Under the pieces are notes generated by a model, which searched no databases, was not told the DNA's origin, and was given only the letters and a program-made list of their open reading frames with translations. Shown piece by piece: positions 36,945 through 46,459 of a stretch of DNA of 64,000 nucleotides. The stretch covers positions 124,001 through 188,000 of the forward strand of contig NZ_BCTZ01000004.1 of the NCBI RefSeq assembly GCF_001591025.1. The letters are read 5' to 3'. A program made the translations under genes and the position numbers. This DNA comes from Sphingomonas soli NBRC 100801. Its GTDB lineage: Bacteria > Pseudomonadota > Alphaproteobacteria > Sphingomonadales > Sphingomonadaceae. The stretch's first letter is position 1, and the number at the start of each line of letters is the position of its first letter.

Positions 36945-37541
36945 CTAGGCCACCGGACGCCGCGCGCGAAGCGCCTGCGCCAGCGTGCCTTCGTCGAGAT
37001 AATCGAGCTCGCCGCCCACGGGCAGGCCATGGGCCAACTGGGTGACGCGCACCGGATAACTCTCGATCCGCTCGGCGACATAGTGTGCGGTGGTCTGGCC
37101 CTCCAGCGTAGCGTTCATCGCCAGCACGACCTCGTCCACGCCCCCCCCGGCGATCCGCGCGACCAGGCTGTCGATGCGCAGATCTTCCGGGCGAACCCCT
37201 TCCAGCGCCGACAGGCGACCGCCCAGGACGTGGAACCTGCCCGGAAACAGCCGCGACCGATCCAGCGCCCAGAGATCGGCGACTTCCTCAACCACGCAGA
37301 GCGAGCGCGCTTCGCGGCGCGGGTCAGCGCAGATCGAGCACGGGCTCACAGTATCGACATTGCCGCAGATGCCGCAGGTGCTGAGCTTGCGGCTCACCGA
37401 TTCCAGCGCGGCGAGCAACGGATCGAGCGCGGTTTCGCGCTTCTTGAGCAGATGGAGCACCGCGCGCCGCGCCGAACGCGGCCCCAATCCGGGCAGCCGC
37501 GACAGGGCCTGGGTAAGCGCTTCGATCTCATGCGATGCCAT
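36945..37541 (-). CDS. recR: Recombination protein RecR
   Basis: 198 residues from ATG 37541, the standard length. ATG 37580 in the same frame has a better placed GAGG and would add 13 residues. The N-terminal helix-hairpin-helix is [20 protein letters not shown]. The zinc finger is [16 protein letters not shown] and the Toprim domain includes [17 protein letters not shown]. It works with RecO/RecF in gap repair. Upstream is a REP-like element. Confidence 0.95.
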   Translation of the reverse strand: MASHEIEALTQALSRLPGLGPRSARRAVLHLLKKRETALDPLLAALESVSRKLSTCGICGNVDTVSPCSICADPRREARSLCVVEEVADLWALDRSRLFPGRFHVLGGRLSALEGVRPEDLRIDSLVARIAGGGVDEVVLAMNATLEGQTTAHYVAERIESYPVRVTQLAHGLPVGGELDYLDEGTLAQALRARRPVA

Positions 37542-37613
37542 GCGAAGGAGATAGGAGAGTTGCTTCGCAAACTCCACCATCAAGCCGCCTCGCCCGGAAT
37601 TCACATCCCAACC

Positions 37614-37692
37614 CGTCATCCCGGCGAAAGCCGGGATCTCATGCGGCCAATCCCCATCCCGCCTCAGATCCCCGCTTTCGCCCCGATGACGA
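37614..37692. repeat. REP-like element pair between recR and fmt
   Basis: CGTCATCCCGGCGAAAGCCG (from 37614) and an inverted copy GATCCCCGCTTTCGCCCCGA (37667-37686), 20-25 bases apart. This is the same family as at 16166, 19664 and 36222. It lies in the divergent recR/fmt intergenic region, between the two starts. Confidence 0.75.
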
Positions 37693-37711
37693 TTGTGCGT
37701 AAAGCCACGCC

Positions 37712-38605
37712 ATGCGTGTGATCTTCATGGGAACGCCCGAATTTGCCGTACCGGTGCTCGAAGCGCTGGTGGATGCCGGGCATGATGTCCTGGCGGCGTA
37801 TAGCCAGCCGCCCCGCCGCGGGAACCGCGGCAAGACCGCGCCTTCGCCCGTGCATGCGCGAGCGCTGGAATTGGGCATCGAGGTCCGCACTCCGGTTACG
37901 CTGCGCGAACCCGAGGCGCAGGCGGCCTTTGCGGCGCTGAACGCCGACGTCGCAGTGGTCGCTGCCTATGGCCTTATCCTCCCGCGGCCGATCCTGGATG
38001 CGCCCCGGCTGGGCTGCCTCAACGTCCATGGCTCGCTCCTCCCGCGCTGGCGCGGCGCCGCGCCGATCCAGCGCGCCATCCTCGCGGGCGATGCAGAGAC
38101 GGGCGTCGGGATCATGCAGATGGAGGCCGGGCTCGATACCGGGCCGGTGCTCCTCGAAGGACGCACCCCGATAGCCGCCAAGACGGTGGGCGAACTCACC
38201 TATGAGCTTAGCCGCATGGGCGCGCGGCTGATGGTGCAGGTGCTGGCCGATATCGACAATTATTGGCCGGTGCCGCAGCCCGAAGACGGCATCACCTATG
38301 CCGCGAAGATCACCAAGGAAGAGATGCGGCTCCGCTTCCGCCTTCCCGCCATTGACGTGGATCGCCACGTCCGTGCCTTTCACCCCGCCGCCTATTTCGA
38401 ACATGCCGGCGAGCGCGTCCGGGTGCTGGCGGTCGAACTGGTCGAAGGATCGGGCGCGCCGAGCCTGGTGCTCGACGATCGCCTGACCATCGCCTGCATG
38501 GAAGGGGCTGTTCGTCCCACCATGGTCCAGCGCGCCGGACGTGGCGTCATGACTGCGGAAGAACTGCTGCGCGGCTTCCCCATCCCCCGGGGCACCCAGC
38601 TTTGA
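37712..38605 (+). CDS. fmt: Methionyl-tRNA formyltransferase
   Basis: 297 residues. The N-terminal formyltransferase domain has [32 protein letters not shown] and the catalytic [19 protein letters not shown]. The C-terminal OB domain runs from about residue 205. It formylates Met-tRNAfMet with 10-formyl-THF. Overlaps truA: the TGA stop shares bases with the TTG start (TTGA). Confidence 0.97.
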   Translation: MRVIFMGTPEFAVPVLEALVDAGHDVLAAYSQPPRRGNRGKTAPSPVHARALELGIEVRTPVTLREPEAQAAFAALNADVAVVAAYGLILPRPILDAPRLGCLNVHGSLLPRWRGAAPIQRAILAGDAETGVGIMQMEAGLDTGPVLLEGRTPIAAKTVGELTYELSRMGARLMVQVLADIDNYWPVPQPEDGITYAAKITKEEMRLRFRLPAIDVDRHVRAFHPAAYFEHAGERVRVLAVELVEGSGAPSLVLDDRLTIACMEGAVRPTMVQRAGRGVMTAEELLRGFPIPRGTQL

Positions 38606-39342
38606 CGCGTTTCGCGCTCACCATCGAGTTTGACGGCCGCCCGTTCATGGGCTGGCAGCGGCAGGATCATGGGCCGAGCGTCCAGCAGGCGATCGAGGAT
38701 GCCGCTTTCTCGATCACCGGTGAACGGGTCGCATGCCACGGCGCGGGCCGCACCGATGCTGGTGTGCATGCGTCGGGCATGCGCGCGCATATCGATGTGG
38801 CGCGCCCGATCACGCCCTTCCGCCTCATGGAAGCGCTCAACGCGCGTCTGCGGCCCGATCCGGTGGCGATCCTCGATTGCGTCGAGGTGCCCGAAGATTG
38901 GCATGCGCGTTTCTCCTGCGTCGCGCGGCACTACGAATATCGCATCATCCAGCGCCGGGCGCCGCTCACCTGGGAGAAGGGGCTGGCATGGCGCATCCCC
39001 GCCCCACTCGATGCCGGCGCCATGGCCAAGGGCGCGGCGCGGCTGGTGGGTCGGCACGATTTCACCACCTTCCGCTCGGCGCATTGCCAGGCCGACAGCC
39101 CCTTGCGCACGCTCGATCGCCTTGAGGTAGTGCAGAGCGGCGAGCGGATAAGCGTGTTCGCCTCGGCACGCTCGTTCCTCCACCATCAGGTCCGCTCGAT
39201 GGTCGGCTGCCTGGCCCTGGTGGGGCAGGGAAAATGGACTCCCGACGACATGACGGAGGCGCTTGAGGCGCGTGATCGCACCCGGCTGGGGCTCAATGCG
39301 CCTTCGGACGGCCTCTTCTTCCTGCGCGCGGACTATCCCTAG
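38602..39342 (+). CDS. truA: tRNA pseudouridine(38-40) synthase
   Basis: 246 residues from TTG 38602, overlapping the fmt stop. Family motifs: [36 protein letters not shown] with the catalytic Asp in GRTDAGVH, and [20 protein letters not shown]. It modifies the anticodon stem-loop. Its TAG stop lies in a CTAG that also gives the stop of the convergent methyltransferase gene. Confidence 0.96.
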   Translation: MTRFALTIEFDGRPFMGWQRQDHGPSVQQAIEDAAFSITGERVACHGAGRTDAGVHASGMRAHIDVARPITPFRLMEALNARLRPDPVAILDCVEVPEDWHARFSCVARHYEYRIIQRRAPLTWEKGLAWRIPAPLDAGAMAKGAARLVGRHDFTTFRSAHCQADSPLRTLDRLEVVQSGERISVFASARSFLHHQVRSMVGCLALVGQGKWTPDDMTEALEARDRTRLGLNAPSDGLFFLRADYP

Positions 39343-40535
39343 CGACTGAACTTCGCCGCCAGCTCCACATGCGTGGACCAGCGGAATTGGCCGACCGGCT
39401 GGATCCAGTCGAGCTTGTAGCCACTCTCACACAAAATCTCAGCATCGCGTGCGAACGTTCCGGGATTGCACGATACGTACGCGACGATCGGCGCGCGCGA
39501 TGCCGCGATCTCCGCCGCTTGCTCCCTCGCTCCCGCGCGGGGTGGATCGATGACGACCGCTCCGAAATTGCCAAGATCCGCGCTCGATACAGGGCGACGA
39601 AAGAGATCGCGGTGATCGGCGAACACCGCCCTTCCCGCCTGCGCCGCCGCCGATTTGAGCATCATGATCGGATCGCGCGCGGCCTCCGCCGCGTAGACCC
39701 GCGCTGCGGGAAAGCCAAAGGTGAAGGTGCCCAGCCCCGCGAACAGGTCCGCGATCGTGCCCGCATCCGCCACGATCTCTCGCACTGTCGAAACCAGCGC
39801 CGCCTCGCCCTCCGGCGTCGCCTGGAGGAAATTGCCCGCGGGGAACGGGACGGCAACCCCGCCCAGCGTGACGGTCACCGGCTCGGGCTCCCAGCGCGCC
39901 GTGGGCCCAAAGCCCTCATCGATCGAGAGGCGCGCCAGCATGTGGCGGCTGGCAAAGGCCGTGATCGCCTCGGCAGCGGCAAGCCCTTCGGCATCCAACC
40001 CGTCGATCAGCACGTCGCGGCCCTGATCGGTCTGCACCAGATGCACGTTGATACGGCGCGTATTGGGAATCAAAGCCGCGAGCAGCCCGCGTAGCGGCGC
40101 GACCAGCGCAAACAGATCGGGCGCGAGCACATGACATTCGGCGAGATCGACGATCTGGTGGCTGCCCTGCCCGGTAAAGCCCAGATGCACCTGCCGCCCC
40201 CGCCGCTCGGCATGGAGCGTTGCGCGCCGGCGCGTTCTGGGCGGCGAAAGCGATGGCGCGCGGATCTCGGTTTCCAGCTTGTGCGCCGCAAGCGCCCCCG
40301 CGATGCGGTCGACCAGATATTGGCCCCAGCTTTCATCGTCGAGGTGCTGGAGCTGGCAACCGCCGCATTCGGGAAAGTGGCGGCATGGCGCCGTCTGATA
40401 ATGCGGCCCCCGGGTGATCGCTCCTTCCGGGCTCACCCAATCGCCCGGCGCGGTAAAGGCCATATGGCGGCCGTCGCCGGTCACGCCCTCTCCCCGCCCG
40501 GCGACACGCACGATGATATTGTCGTTCACAGACAT
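39339..40535 (-). CDS. Class I SAM-dependent RNA methyltransferase (RumA/TrmA family)
   Basis: 398 residues from ATG 40535. The N-terminal region has a cysteine cluster [15 protein letters not shown], as in the Fe-S-binding RlmD/RumA proteins. The catalytic domain has [20 protein letters not shown] and [13 protein letters not shown]. The late motif is [18 protein letters not shown], with the catalytic cysteine in SCNP. It makes 5-methyluridine in rRNA or tRNA; I cannot tell which. The N-terminus overlaps the upstream nnr gene by 10 bases. Confidence 0.92.
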   Translation of the reverse strand: MSVNDNIIVRVAGRGEGVTGDGRHMAFTAPGDWVSPEGAITRGPHYQTAPCRHFPECGGCQLQHLDDESWGQYLVDRIAGALAAHKLETEIRAPSLSPPRTRRRATLHAERRGRQVHLGFTGQGSHQIVDLAECHVLAPDLFALVAPLRGLLAALIPNTRRINVHLVQTDQGRDVLIDGLDAEGLAAAEAITAFASRHMLARLSIDEGFGPTARWEPEPVTVTLGGVAVPFPAGNFLQATPEGEAALVSTVREIVADAGTIADLFAGLGTFTFGFPAARVYAAEAARDPIMMLKSAAAQAGRAVFADHRDLFRRPVSSADLGNFGAVVIDPPRAGAREQAAEIAASRAPIVAYVSCNPGTFARDAEILCESGYKLDWIQPVGQFRWSTHVELAAKFSR

Positions 40536-41914
40536 TCGGAAAGCGCCTGGGGTATATGGCCGATCAACTGGTCGGCGATGAAGGCGGGACCCGCCAGTTG
40601 CGCAGCGCGGGCATGGAGCCAAGCTGCGGCGGAGGCGGAATGGGTCTGGTTCGCCGCCACCTGCGCGCCGAGCAGCCCCGCCAATACGTCCCCGGTGCCC
40701 GCCGTGGAGAGCCAGCGCGAGCCGCCGGGTGCCGCCTGCACCTCGCCCTTGTGCGAAGCGATCACCGTATCCGCCCCCTTGTGGAGGATGGTGCAGCGCG
40801 CCGCTTCCGCCGCCGCAAGCGTCGCGTCGATCTTGCTGCCGTCCATCGCGAACATGCGGGCAAACTCGCCCGAATGCGGCGTGAGCCAGCTCGCGGCGGT
40901 CCGGCGCTGCAACCAGGCTGCGGCAGAGCCGCCGAGCAGGCTAAGCGCATCGCCATCGAGGATCAGCGGCCGTTGAGACGCCAGCGCCGCCTTGAGCAAT
41001 GCTTCGGCGCGTCGATCTCGGCCCAGGCCCGGGCCGATCACTACCGCGCCGATACGATCGTCGGCGACCAGATCACCCAGTTCGTCGCCGCTGTGAACCG
41101 CGCGATGCACCAGCGCATCGGTGTGGCGCGGCGCATCGGGTCCGGCGAGAATGACATAGCCGGCCCCGCCAGCCATCGCGGCGCGCGCGGCCAGGCGCGC
41201 CGCGCCGGGCATCACGCCTTCCACCACCACGACCATTCCGCGGCTATATTTGTGGTCCAGCGCCCCCGGATCCTTCAGAACCGGGCGCGCCAGGCTATGC
41301 CACTGGCTCTTCACCGCAATCCCGATATCGGCGAGCAGGATATGGCCGCTGCATTCGAGGCCACGGCCCACCACGTGTGCAGGCTTCAACGCGCCCAGCG
41401 CGACCGTGGCGTCCATCCGGCGCGCGCCCAGATCCTCGCCGGTATCGGTTTCGAGTCCAGACGGCAGATCGATCGCGAGGCGGAACTCGGCGGCCGCTGC
41501 CAGCTCGGCGAACACAGCCGCAACTCCGCGCTCCAGCGGGCGCGTCATGCCCGTGCCGAACAGGCCATCGACCAGCACAGGGCGGGGACGCGCTTCGTAG
41601 AGCGACGACACCGGGCCGCCCCACGCCTCCAGCATTGCGCGCGCCGCCTCGGTCTGCGGCTGGCCACAGGTGGCGACGGTGACGTCATGGCCCCGCGCCT
41701 TGAGCAAACGGGCTGCCGCATAAGCATCGCCGCCATTATTGCCGGGCCCGGCGAACACCAGGATCGGACGGCCGAGCGCGAAGCGCGCCGCTTCCCGCGC
41801 CACGGCCGCTCCGGCGCGCTCCATCACCTCCAGCTGCGTCGCGAAGCGGAACGCCTCCTGTTCGGCGGCGCGCATCTGCGCTGTGGTTACGATCGGGGCG
41901 CCCGGGGGAATCAC
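40526..41914 (-). CDS. nnr: Bifunctional NAD(P)H-hydrate epimerase / ADP-dependent dehydratase
   Basis: 462 residues. The N-terminal YjeF_N epimerase domain contains VFAGPGNNGGDAYAAARLL and DLPSGLETDTGE. The C-terminal ribokinase-like dehydratase has VVIGPGLGRDRR, LTPHSGEFARMFAMD and STAGTGDVLAGLLGAQVAAN. Together they repair hydrated NADH and NADPH. It overlaps the upstream lipoprotein gene (ATGA) and the downstream methyltransferase gene, so these are probably translated from one message. Confidence 0.95.
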   Translation of the reverse strand: MIPPGAPIVTTAQMRAAEQEAFRFATQLEVMERAGAAVAREAARFALGRPILVFAGPGNNGGDAYAAARLLKARGHDVTVATCGQPQTEAARAMLEAWGGPVSSLYEARPRPVLVDGLFGTGMTRPLERGVAAVFAELAAAAEFRLAIDLPSGLETDTGEDLGARRMDATVALGALKPAHVVGRGLECSGHILLADIGIAVKSQWHSLARPVLKDPGALDHKYSRGMVVVVEGVMPGAARLAARAAMAGGAGYVILAGPDAPRHTDALVHRAVHSGDELGDLVADDRIGAVVIGPGLGRDRRAEALLKAALASQRPLILDGDALSLLGGSAAAWLQRRTAASWLTPHSGEFARMFAMDGSKIDATLAAAEAARCTILHKGADTVIASHKGEVQAAPGGSRWLSTAGTGDVLAGLLGAQVAANQTHSASAAAWLHARAAQLAGPAFIADQLIGHIPQALSECL

Positions 41915-42315
41915 TTGGGCTTAGTGGATTGCCGGACGGTCGCGGGCAAGCGGTAGCGTGCGCCGCCGATCGCCACTTCGATCAGATCGGGGGCGAGCGT
42001 GGTCACAACGGTCTGCTCCGCGCCATCCGCCGCAATCACGCCGCGTCCGTCCCTGGTCACCAGCAGTCGGCGAAACCCGCCATCGGGGTGACGTAGCGTC
42101 AGGAACAGCCCGTCCTGCGACTGCACCATATCGATGGCGCAGGAATACGCGAAGGTGTCGGCACCCGGCGGGGCGCATTCGATCCGGCCAGCGGCGTTCT
42201 TCACCGCTTCCTTGTGCGCTTCCTTCTGCGCCTCCGCTACCTTGTTGGGTATCTCGACTTCACACGCGGTGAGAAGAAATGCCGCAAAGACGCTCTTATA
42301 TATCCGCGTAGACAT
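41911..42315 (-). CDS. Small lipoprotein, unknown function
   Basis: 134 residues. The signal ends in a lipobox (FAAFLLTAC), after which a charged helix ([20 protein letters not shown]) leads to a beta-rich domain with paired cysteines ([13 protein letters not shown]). No family recognised. Its start lies within the end of ilvD (20-base overlap) and its stop overlaps nnr by 4 bases. Confidence 0.75.
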   Translation of the reverse strand: MSTRIYKSVFAAFLLTACEVEIPNKVAEAQKEAHKEAVKNAAGRIECAPPGADTFAYSCAIDMVQSQDGLFLTLRHPDGGFRRLLVTRDGRGVIAADGAEQTVVTTLAPDLIEVAIGGARYRLPATVRQSTKPK

Positions 42316-44017
42316 GGCGTTCGGCGCTGGCTCCCGGGTGCGTCACCGCGCCCTTATAGGCCGGGCCGACGGTACGGGAATAGCGCCAGAGCGCGCCGGA
42401 CTGGTAATCGTTCACGCGCGGCTGCCAACGCGCGCGGCGCTCGGCCAGAATGTCATCCGCCACGTGCAGGTCGATCGTGCCCGCCTCCGCATCGATGCGG
42501 ATGAGGTCGCCATTCTCCACCAGCGCGATCGGTCCGCCATCTGCCGCTTCGGGGCCGACATGGCCGATGCAGAATCCGCGCGTCGCGCCCGAGAAGCGGC
42601 CATCGGTGATGAGCGCCACGCTCTCGCCCATGCCCTGCCCGTAAAGCGCGGCGGTGGTGGACAGCATCTCGCGCATGCCGGGGCCGCCCTTCGGCCCTTC
42701 ATAGCGGATCACGATGACGTCGCCTTCGCGGATCGTCCGCGCCTCGACTGCCGCGAAGCAATCCTCCTCGCAATCAAACACGCGTGCCGGGCCTTCAAAG
42801 ACGAGATTGTGGAGCCCCGCCACCTTCACGATCGCGCCATCGGGCGCCAGCGTGCCCCGCAGGCCCACCACGCCGCCCGTGGGGGTGATCGGCGTGCGGG
42901 CGTCGTAGATCACCTTCTGATCGGGGTTCCACGTCACCTGGTCGATATTCTCGCCCAGCGTCTTGCCGGTGACCGTCATGCATTCGCCGTGCAGCAGCCC
43001 TTCCGCCAGCAGCGACTTCATCAGCATATAGACGCCGCCCGCGTCATACATGTCGCGCGCCACATATTGCCCGCCGGGTTGGAGATCCGCGCAATAAGGC
43101 GTCGTCTTGAATATCTCGGCGACGTCGAACAGATCGAAATCGATCCCCGCCTCGCTCGCCATCGCGGGCAGGTGAAGCCCGCCATTGGTCGAGCCGCCGG
43201 TGGCCGCGACGATGCGCGCGGCATTTTCGAATGCTTCGCGGGTGCAGATGCCGCGCGGGCGGATATTCCGCTCCAGCAATTCCATCACCTGCGCGCCGGC
43301 CGCCACCGCGATTTGTTCACGCGTGGTGTAAGGTGCCGGAACCATATTGCTGTTCGGCAAGGATAAACCGATCGCCTCACCCACGCATGCCATGGTGTTT
43401 GCGGTATATTGACCGCCGCACGCGCCGTGCCCGGGGCACGCAACGCGTTCAAGCTCATGGACCTCGGAAAGCGGGCAGGCACCGGCGGCATAGCGCCCGA
43501 CCACCTCGAACACGTCCTTGACGGTCACGTCCTTGTCATGAAACCGGCCGGGAAGGATCGATCCGCCATAGACGAAGATGCTCGGAATATTGAGACGAAG
43601 CATCGCCATCATCATGCCGGGCAGCGATTTGTCGCACCCCGCAAAGCCGACCAGCGCGTCATAGCAATGCCCGCGCACGCTGAGCTCGACCGAGTCCGCG
43701 ATGACCTCACGGCTCACCAGCGAGGATTTCATCCCCTGGTGCCCCATTGCGATGCCGTCGGTCACGGTGATCGTATTGAAGCGCCGCGGCATTCCGCCGC
43801 CCTGCTCGACGCCCCGGCGCGCCGCATCGGCCTGCGCATCGAGCGTGGTGTTGCACGGCGCGCTGTCATTGCCCGCAGAGGCGAGCGCGACGAACGGCCG
43901 CGCGATCTCTTCTTCGGTCAGGCCCATCGCGTAATAATAGCTGCGATGCGGCGCGCGTTCGGGGCCCACGGAAACGTGGCGGCTGGGGAGCTTGGACTTG
44001 TCGAATCGTTGGGTCAT
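42296..44017 (-). CDS. ilvD: Dihydroxy-acid dehydratase
   Basis: 573 residues from ATG 44017. Iron-sulfur ligand cysteines are in [19 protein letters not shown] and [16 protein letters not shown]. The C-terminal swivelling domain includes [20 protein letters not shown]. It makes the 2-oxo acids that lead to valine, leucine and isoleucine. I chose IlvD over 6-phosphogluconate dehydratase by length and by the N-terminus [13 protein letters not shown]. Lies 11 bases after the N-formylglutamate amidohydrolase stop. Confidence 0.94.
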   Translation of the reverse strand: MTQRFDKSKLPSRHVSVGPERAPHRSYYYAMGLTEEEIARPFVALASAGNDSAPCNTTLDAQADAARRGVEQGGGMPRRFNTITVTDGIAMGHQGMKSSLVSREVIADSVELSVRGHCYDALVGFAGCDKSLPGMMMAMLRLNIPSIFVYGGSILPGRFHDKDVTVKDVFEVVGRYAAGACPLSEVHELERVACPGHGACGGQYTANTMACVGEAIGLSLPNSNMVPAPYTTREQIAVAAGAQVMELLERNIRPRGICTREAFENAARIVAATGGSTNGGLHLPAMASEAGIDFDLFDVAEIFKTTPYCADLQPGGQYVARDMYDAGGVYMLMKSLLAEGLLHGECMTVTGKTLGENIDQVTWNPDQKVIYDARTPITPTGGVVGLRGTLAPDGAIVKVAGLHNLVFEGPARVFDCEEDCFAAVEARTIREGDVIVIRYEGPKGGPGMREMLSTTAALYGQGMGESVALITDGRFSGATRGFCIGHVGPEAADGGPIALVENGDLIRIDAEAGTIDLHVADDILAERRARWQPRVNDYQSGALWRYSRTVGPAYKGAVTHPGASAERHVYADI

Positions 44018-44028
44018 GGCGCGCAAGC

Positions 44029-44754
44029 CTATGTCGCGATAGAGGCCTTTCGCGCAAGACTATTGCGCAAAGAATTTGTCAGGTCCGCCAAAGTCTGGGT
44101 CCATTCCACCACCCCCGCCGCATCGCGGATCAGGTCGTTGCGCACTTCGATGGCGATCGAGGGGATGCCCTGCCCCTCCGCATGCCGGTTGAGCGTCGCG
44201 TTGAGCAGCCGGCCCGAATAGGGCTCGTTGTCGCCCGTCACCAATCCCTGCGCGCGGAAATAGTCGATGGCTGGATGCGCGGCGCGGCTGTCGCGGTTGT
44301 AGAGCACGCCCACCTCCCACGGCCGATCCGTTCCGCCATGCTCCAGCCGGGGCGTGAAGCTGTGGATGGACAGGATCAGGCTGGGCCGTTGCGCACGGAT
44401 GCGATCGCGGATCACGCGGTGATAGGGCGCATGGAAGCGCCGGATACGCCCCTCCCGGTCCACCTGCTCGTTGCCCGGGATCAGATGCCCGTCGCTGCGA
44501 TGCGGGATCAGGCCGATATGATCGGGCTCACGGTGAAGATCGATCACAAGCCGAGAGAAGGTGGCGAGGATCGCCGGCGCATCGATCGCGGCGGCCAGGC
44601 TGCGGGTCAGCGGACCCGCCCCGATATCCACCGCGATGTGCAGGTCGAGCAGAGCAGGATGCACGCGCAGATCCACGCCCTCCGGCACCGCGTTCGATGC
44701 GTGATCGCACAGCAGCAGCACGTCGCCCGCGCCGCCGGGGATGATCTCGGTCAT
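44029..44754 (-). CDS. N-formylglutamate amidohydrolase family protein
   Basis: 241 residues from ATG 44754, which overlaps the stop of the enoyl-CoA hydratase gene (ATGA). The open frame continues upstream only as antisense-like sequence. Family motifs: [27 protein letters not shown] and [12 protein letters not shown], with His and Glu residues typical of this zinc amidohydrolase fold. The substrate may be N-formylglutamate from histidine breakdown, but no hut genes are nearby. Confidence 0.88.
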   Translation of the reverse strand: MTEIIPGGAGDVLLLCDHASNAVPEGVDLRVHPALLDLHIAVDIGAGPLTRSLAAAIDAPAILATFSRLVIDLHREPDHIGLIPHRSDGHLIPGNEQVDREGRIRRFHAPYHRVIRDRIRAQRPSLILSIHSFTPRLEHGGTDRPWEVGVLYNRDSRAAHPAIDYFRAQGLVTGDNEPYSGRLLNATLNRHAEGQGIPSIAIEVRNDLIRDAAGVVEWTQTLADLTNSLRNSLARKASIAT

Positions 44755-45488
44755 TTGAACTCCGGCCTCCGGCGCTCGCGAAACGCCTTGTACCCCTCGG
44801 CGAATTCGGGCCCGCCAAACGCTTCGTCGAATTGCACGTCGAGCGCGCGCTGCGAGGGATCGGAAATCGTCCGCTTGAGCAGCCGCATCGCCTGGGGCGC
44901 ATTGGCTGCGATGCGATCGGCAAAGGCACGGGCTAGCGGTGCGGGATCTTCCCAACGCAGCTCCACCAGCCCCATCGCCAGCGCATCGCCTGCGTCGATG
45001 ATCTCTCCGGTGAACAGCATCCGCGCGGCATTGCCCTTGCCCACCTGTGCGATCAGCCGCGCCACATCCTCGCGCGGATAGCCGATGCCCAGCTTTGCCG
45101 GCGTCGAGGCGAATTGCGCGCCGTCGCCCGCCACGCGCAAGTCCGCCGCGAGGATCAGCGCCACGGCCGCGCCGAAGCAGCCGCCATCGATCACTGCGAT
45201 CACCGGCATGGGCAGCGCCGCCACCGCTTCGATGCCAGCGCGCATCGCCTCGCGAAAGCGCGTGGCGTCTTCTGTGGTGGTGAAGCTGGCAAACTCGCCA
45301 ATGTCCGCGCCTGCCGAAAAGATCACGGGCACATCGGATTGAAGCAGCACGCAGCGCGCGTCGCTCTCGCCGATCGTCCGCGCGGCATCGGCCAGCGCGT
45401 GCCATCCGGCTATCGGCAGCGCGTTGCGCGCTTCGGGGCGGGAAAGCGTGATGGTGGCGATGGTGCCGTCGCGGTCCACTTGGATCAT
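44751..45488 (-). CDS. Enoyl-CoA hydratase/isomerase family protein
   Basis: 245 residues from ATG 45488. Crotonase motifs: TLSRPEARNALPIAGW, the oxyanion-hole block SAGADIGEFASF, and DGGCFGAAVALILAADLRVA. The usual second glutamate position is around GIGYPREDVARL, where the residue pattern differs from the E. coli FadB type, so hydratase activity is not certain. Substrate unknown. Separated from ispE by 170 bases with no gene, containing a small GC hairpin (45532-45549). Confidence 0.88.
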   Translation of the reverse strand: MIQVDRDGTIATITLSRPEARNALPIAGWHALADAARTIGESDARCVLLQSDVPVIFSAGADIGEFASFTTTEDATRFREAMRAGIEAVAALPMPVIAVIDGGCFGAAVALILAADLRVAGDGAQFASTPAKLGIGYPREDVARLIAQVGKGNAARMLFTGEIIDAGDALAMGLVELRWEDPAPLARAFADRIAANAPQAMRLLKRTISDPSQRALDVQFDEAFGGPEFAEGYKAFRERRRPEFK

Positions 45489-45658
45489 GGCGAAGGCATT
45501 TGGGCCGACTGACTCGGCGAAGCAAGTGCAAGCGGGGATGGCGCCCCGCCGAAGCAAGGGGCCACCGGCGAACGTCCCGCTCCTCGCGTCTGATCCGCTG
45601 GGGAAAAGATTAGTGCGGGAATGCGAAGGATCGGTTGCAGCCCGTGGTTAATCGGCGC

Positions 45659-46459
45659 TTACGCCGAGAGCCGCGTCGGCTGCACCCACCAGCCCGGGCG
45701 GGCCAGCGCCTGCGCGGCAGCGGCGCAGGCATCGGGCGTGTCGCACAGGGCAAAGCAGGTCGCGCCCGATCCGGACATACGCGCGAGCGTCACCCCCGGC
45801 TGCGCATCCAGCAGTTGCAGAACCTCGCCGATCACCGGCGCAATCGCCCGCGCCGGTGCCTCCAGATCGTTGCGACCGGCCCGCGGATCGCCCGCCAGCG
45901 CACCCCGGTCCACACCGTCCCAGCGGCGAAACACCTCCGCGGTGGAGACCGCCACCCCCGGATTGACGAGCAGTACCGGCGTTCCCGGCATCCCCGCCAC
46001 CGGCTCCAGCCGCTCGCCCCGGCCCCGCCCGATCGCGGTGCGGCCAAACAGGCATGCCGGAACGTCCGAACCCAGCGCGTCCGCAATCTCGAACATCGCC
46101 TCGTCCGCCACGCCGTGCAGGCGTCCCAGCGCGCGCAGCGTCGCCGCCGCATCCGCCGATCCACCCCCGATGCCCGATGCCACGGGCAGTCGCTTGTCTA
46201 GCGTGATCGCGTGCGGGCACCCGCCAAAGCGCCGGACAAAGGCCGCCGCCGCGCGCGTCACCAGATTGTCACCCTCGCCCGCCAGCCCGCCCGCGAACGG
46301 CCCGGTCACCGTGAAGCTGTCCCTATCGGCGGGCTCCACCGTCACCTCGTCGCCAAACTCGACAAAGGCGAACAGGGTCTCCAGCTCGTGATAGCCGTCC
46401 TCCCGCCGCGCGCGAACGTGCAGCGCCAGATTGAGCTTGGCAGGCGCGCGCTCGATCAT
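45659..46459 (-). CDS. ispE: 4-diphosphocytidyl-2-C-methyl-D-erythritol kinase
   Basis: 266 residues from ATG 46459. GHMP kinase motifs: APAKLNLALHVRARREDGYH at the N-terminus, the ATP loop PVASGIGGGSADAAATLRAL, and the C-terminal RMSGSGATCFAL. It is the fourth step of the MEP isoprenoid pathway. Its ATG overlaps the stop of the TPR gene (ATGA). Confidence 0.95.
   Translation of the reverse strand: MIERAPAKLNLALHVRARREDGYHELETLFAFVEFGDEVTVEPADRDSFTVTGPFAGGLAGEGDNLVTRAAAAFVRRFGGCPHAITLDKRLPVASGIGGGSADAAATLRALGRLHGVADEAMFEIADALGSDVPACLFGRTAIGRGRGERLEPVAGMPGTPVLLVNPGVAVSTAEVFRRWDGVDRGALAGDPRAGRNDLEAPARAIAPVIGEVLQLLDAQPGVTLARMSGSGATCFALCDTPDACAAAAQALARPGWWVQPTRLSA

Noticed and set aside
44755..45531. 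N-terminal extension of the N-formylglutamate amidohydrolase
   Set aside because: The upstream part is a shifted-frame shadow of the enoyl-CoA hydratase gene; the ATGA overlap at 44754 gives the natural start.
45489..45658. Small gene between ispE and the enoyl-CoA hydratase gene
   Set aside because: Frames there are short and without a ribosome-binding site; only a GC hairpin at 45532-45549 is visible, with no U-tract.
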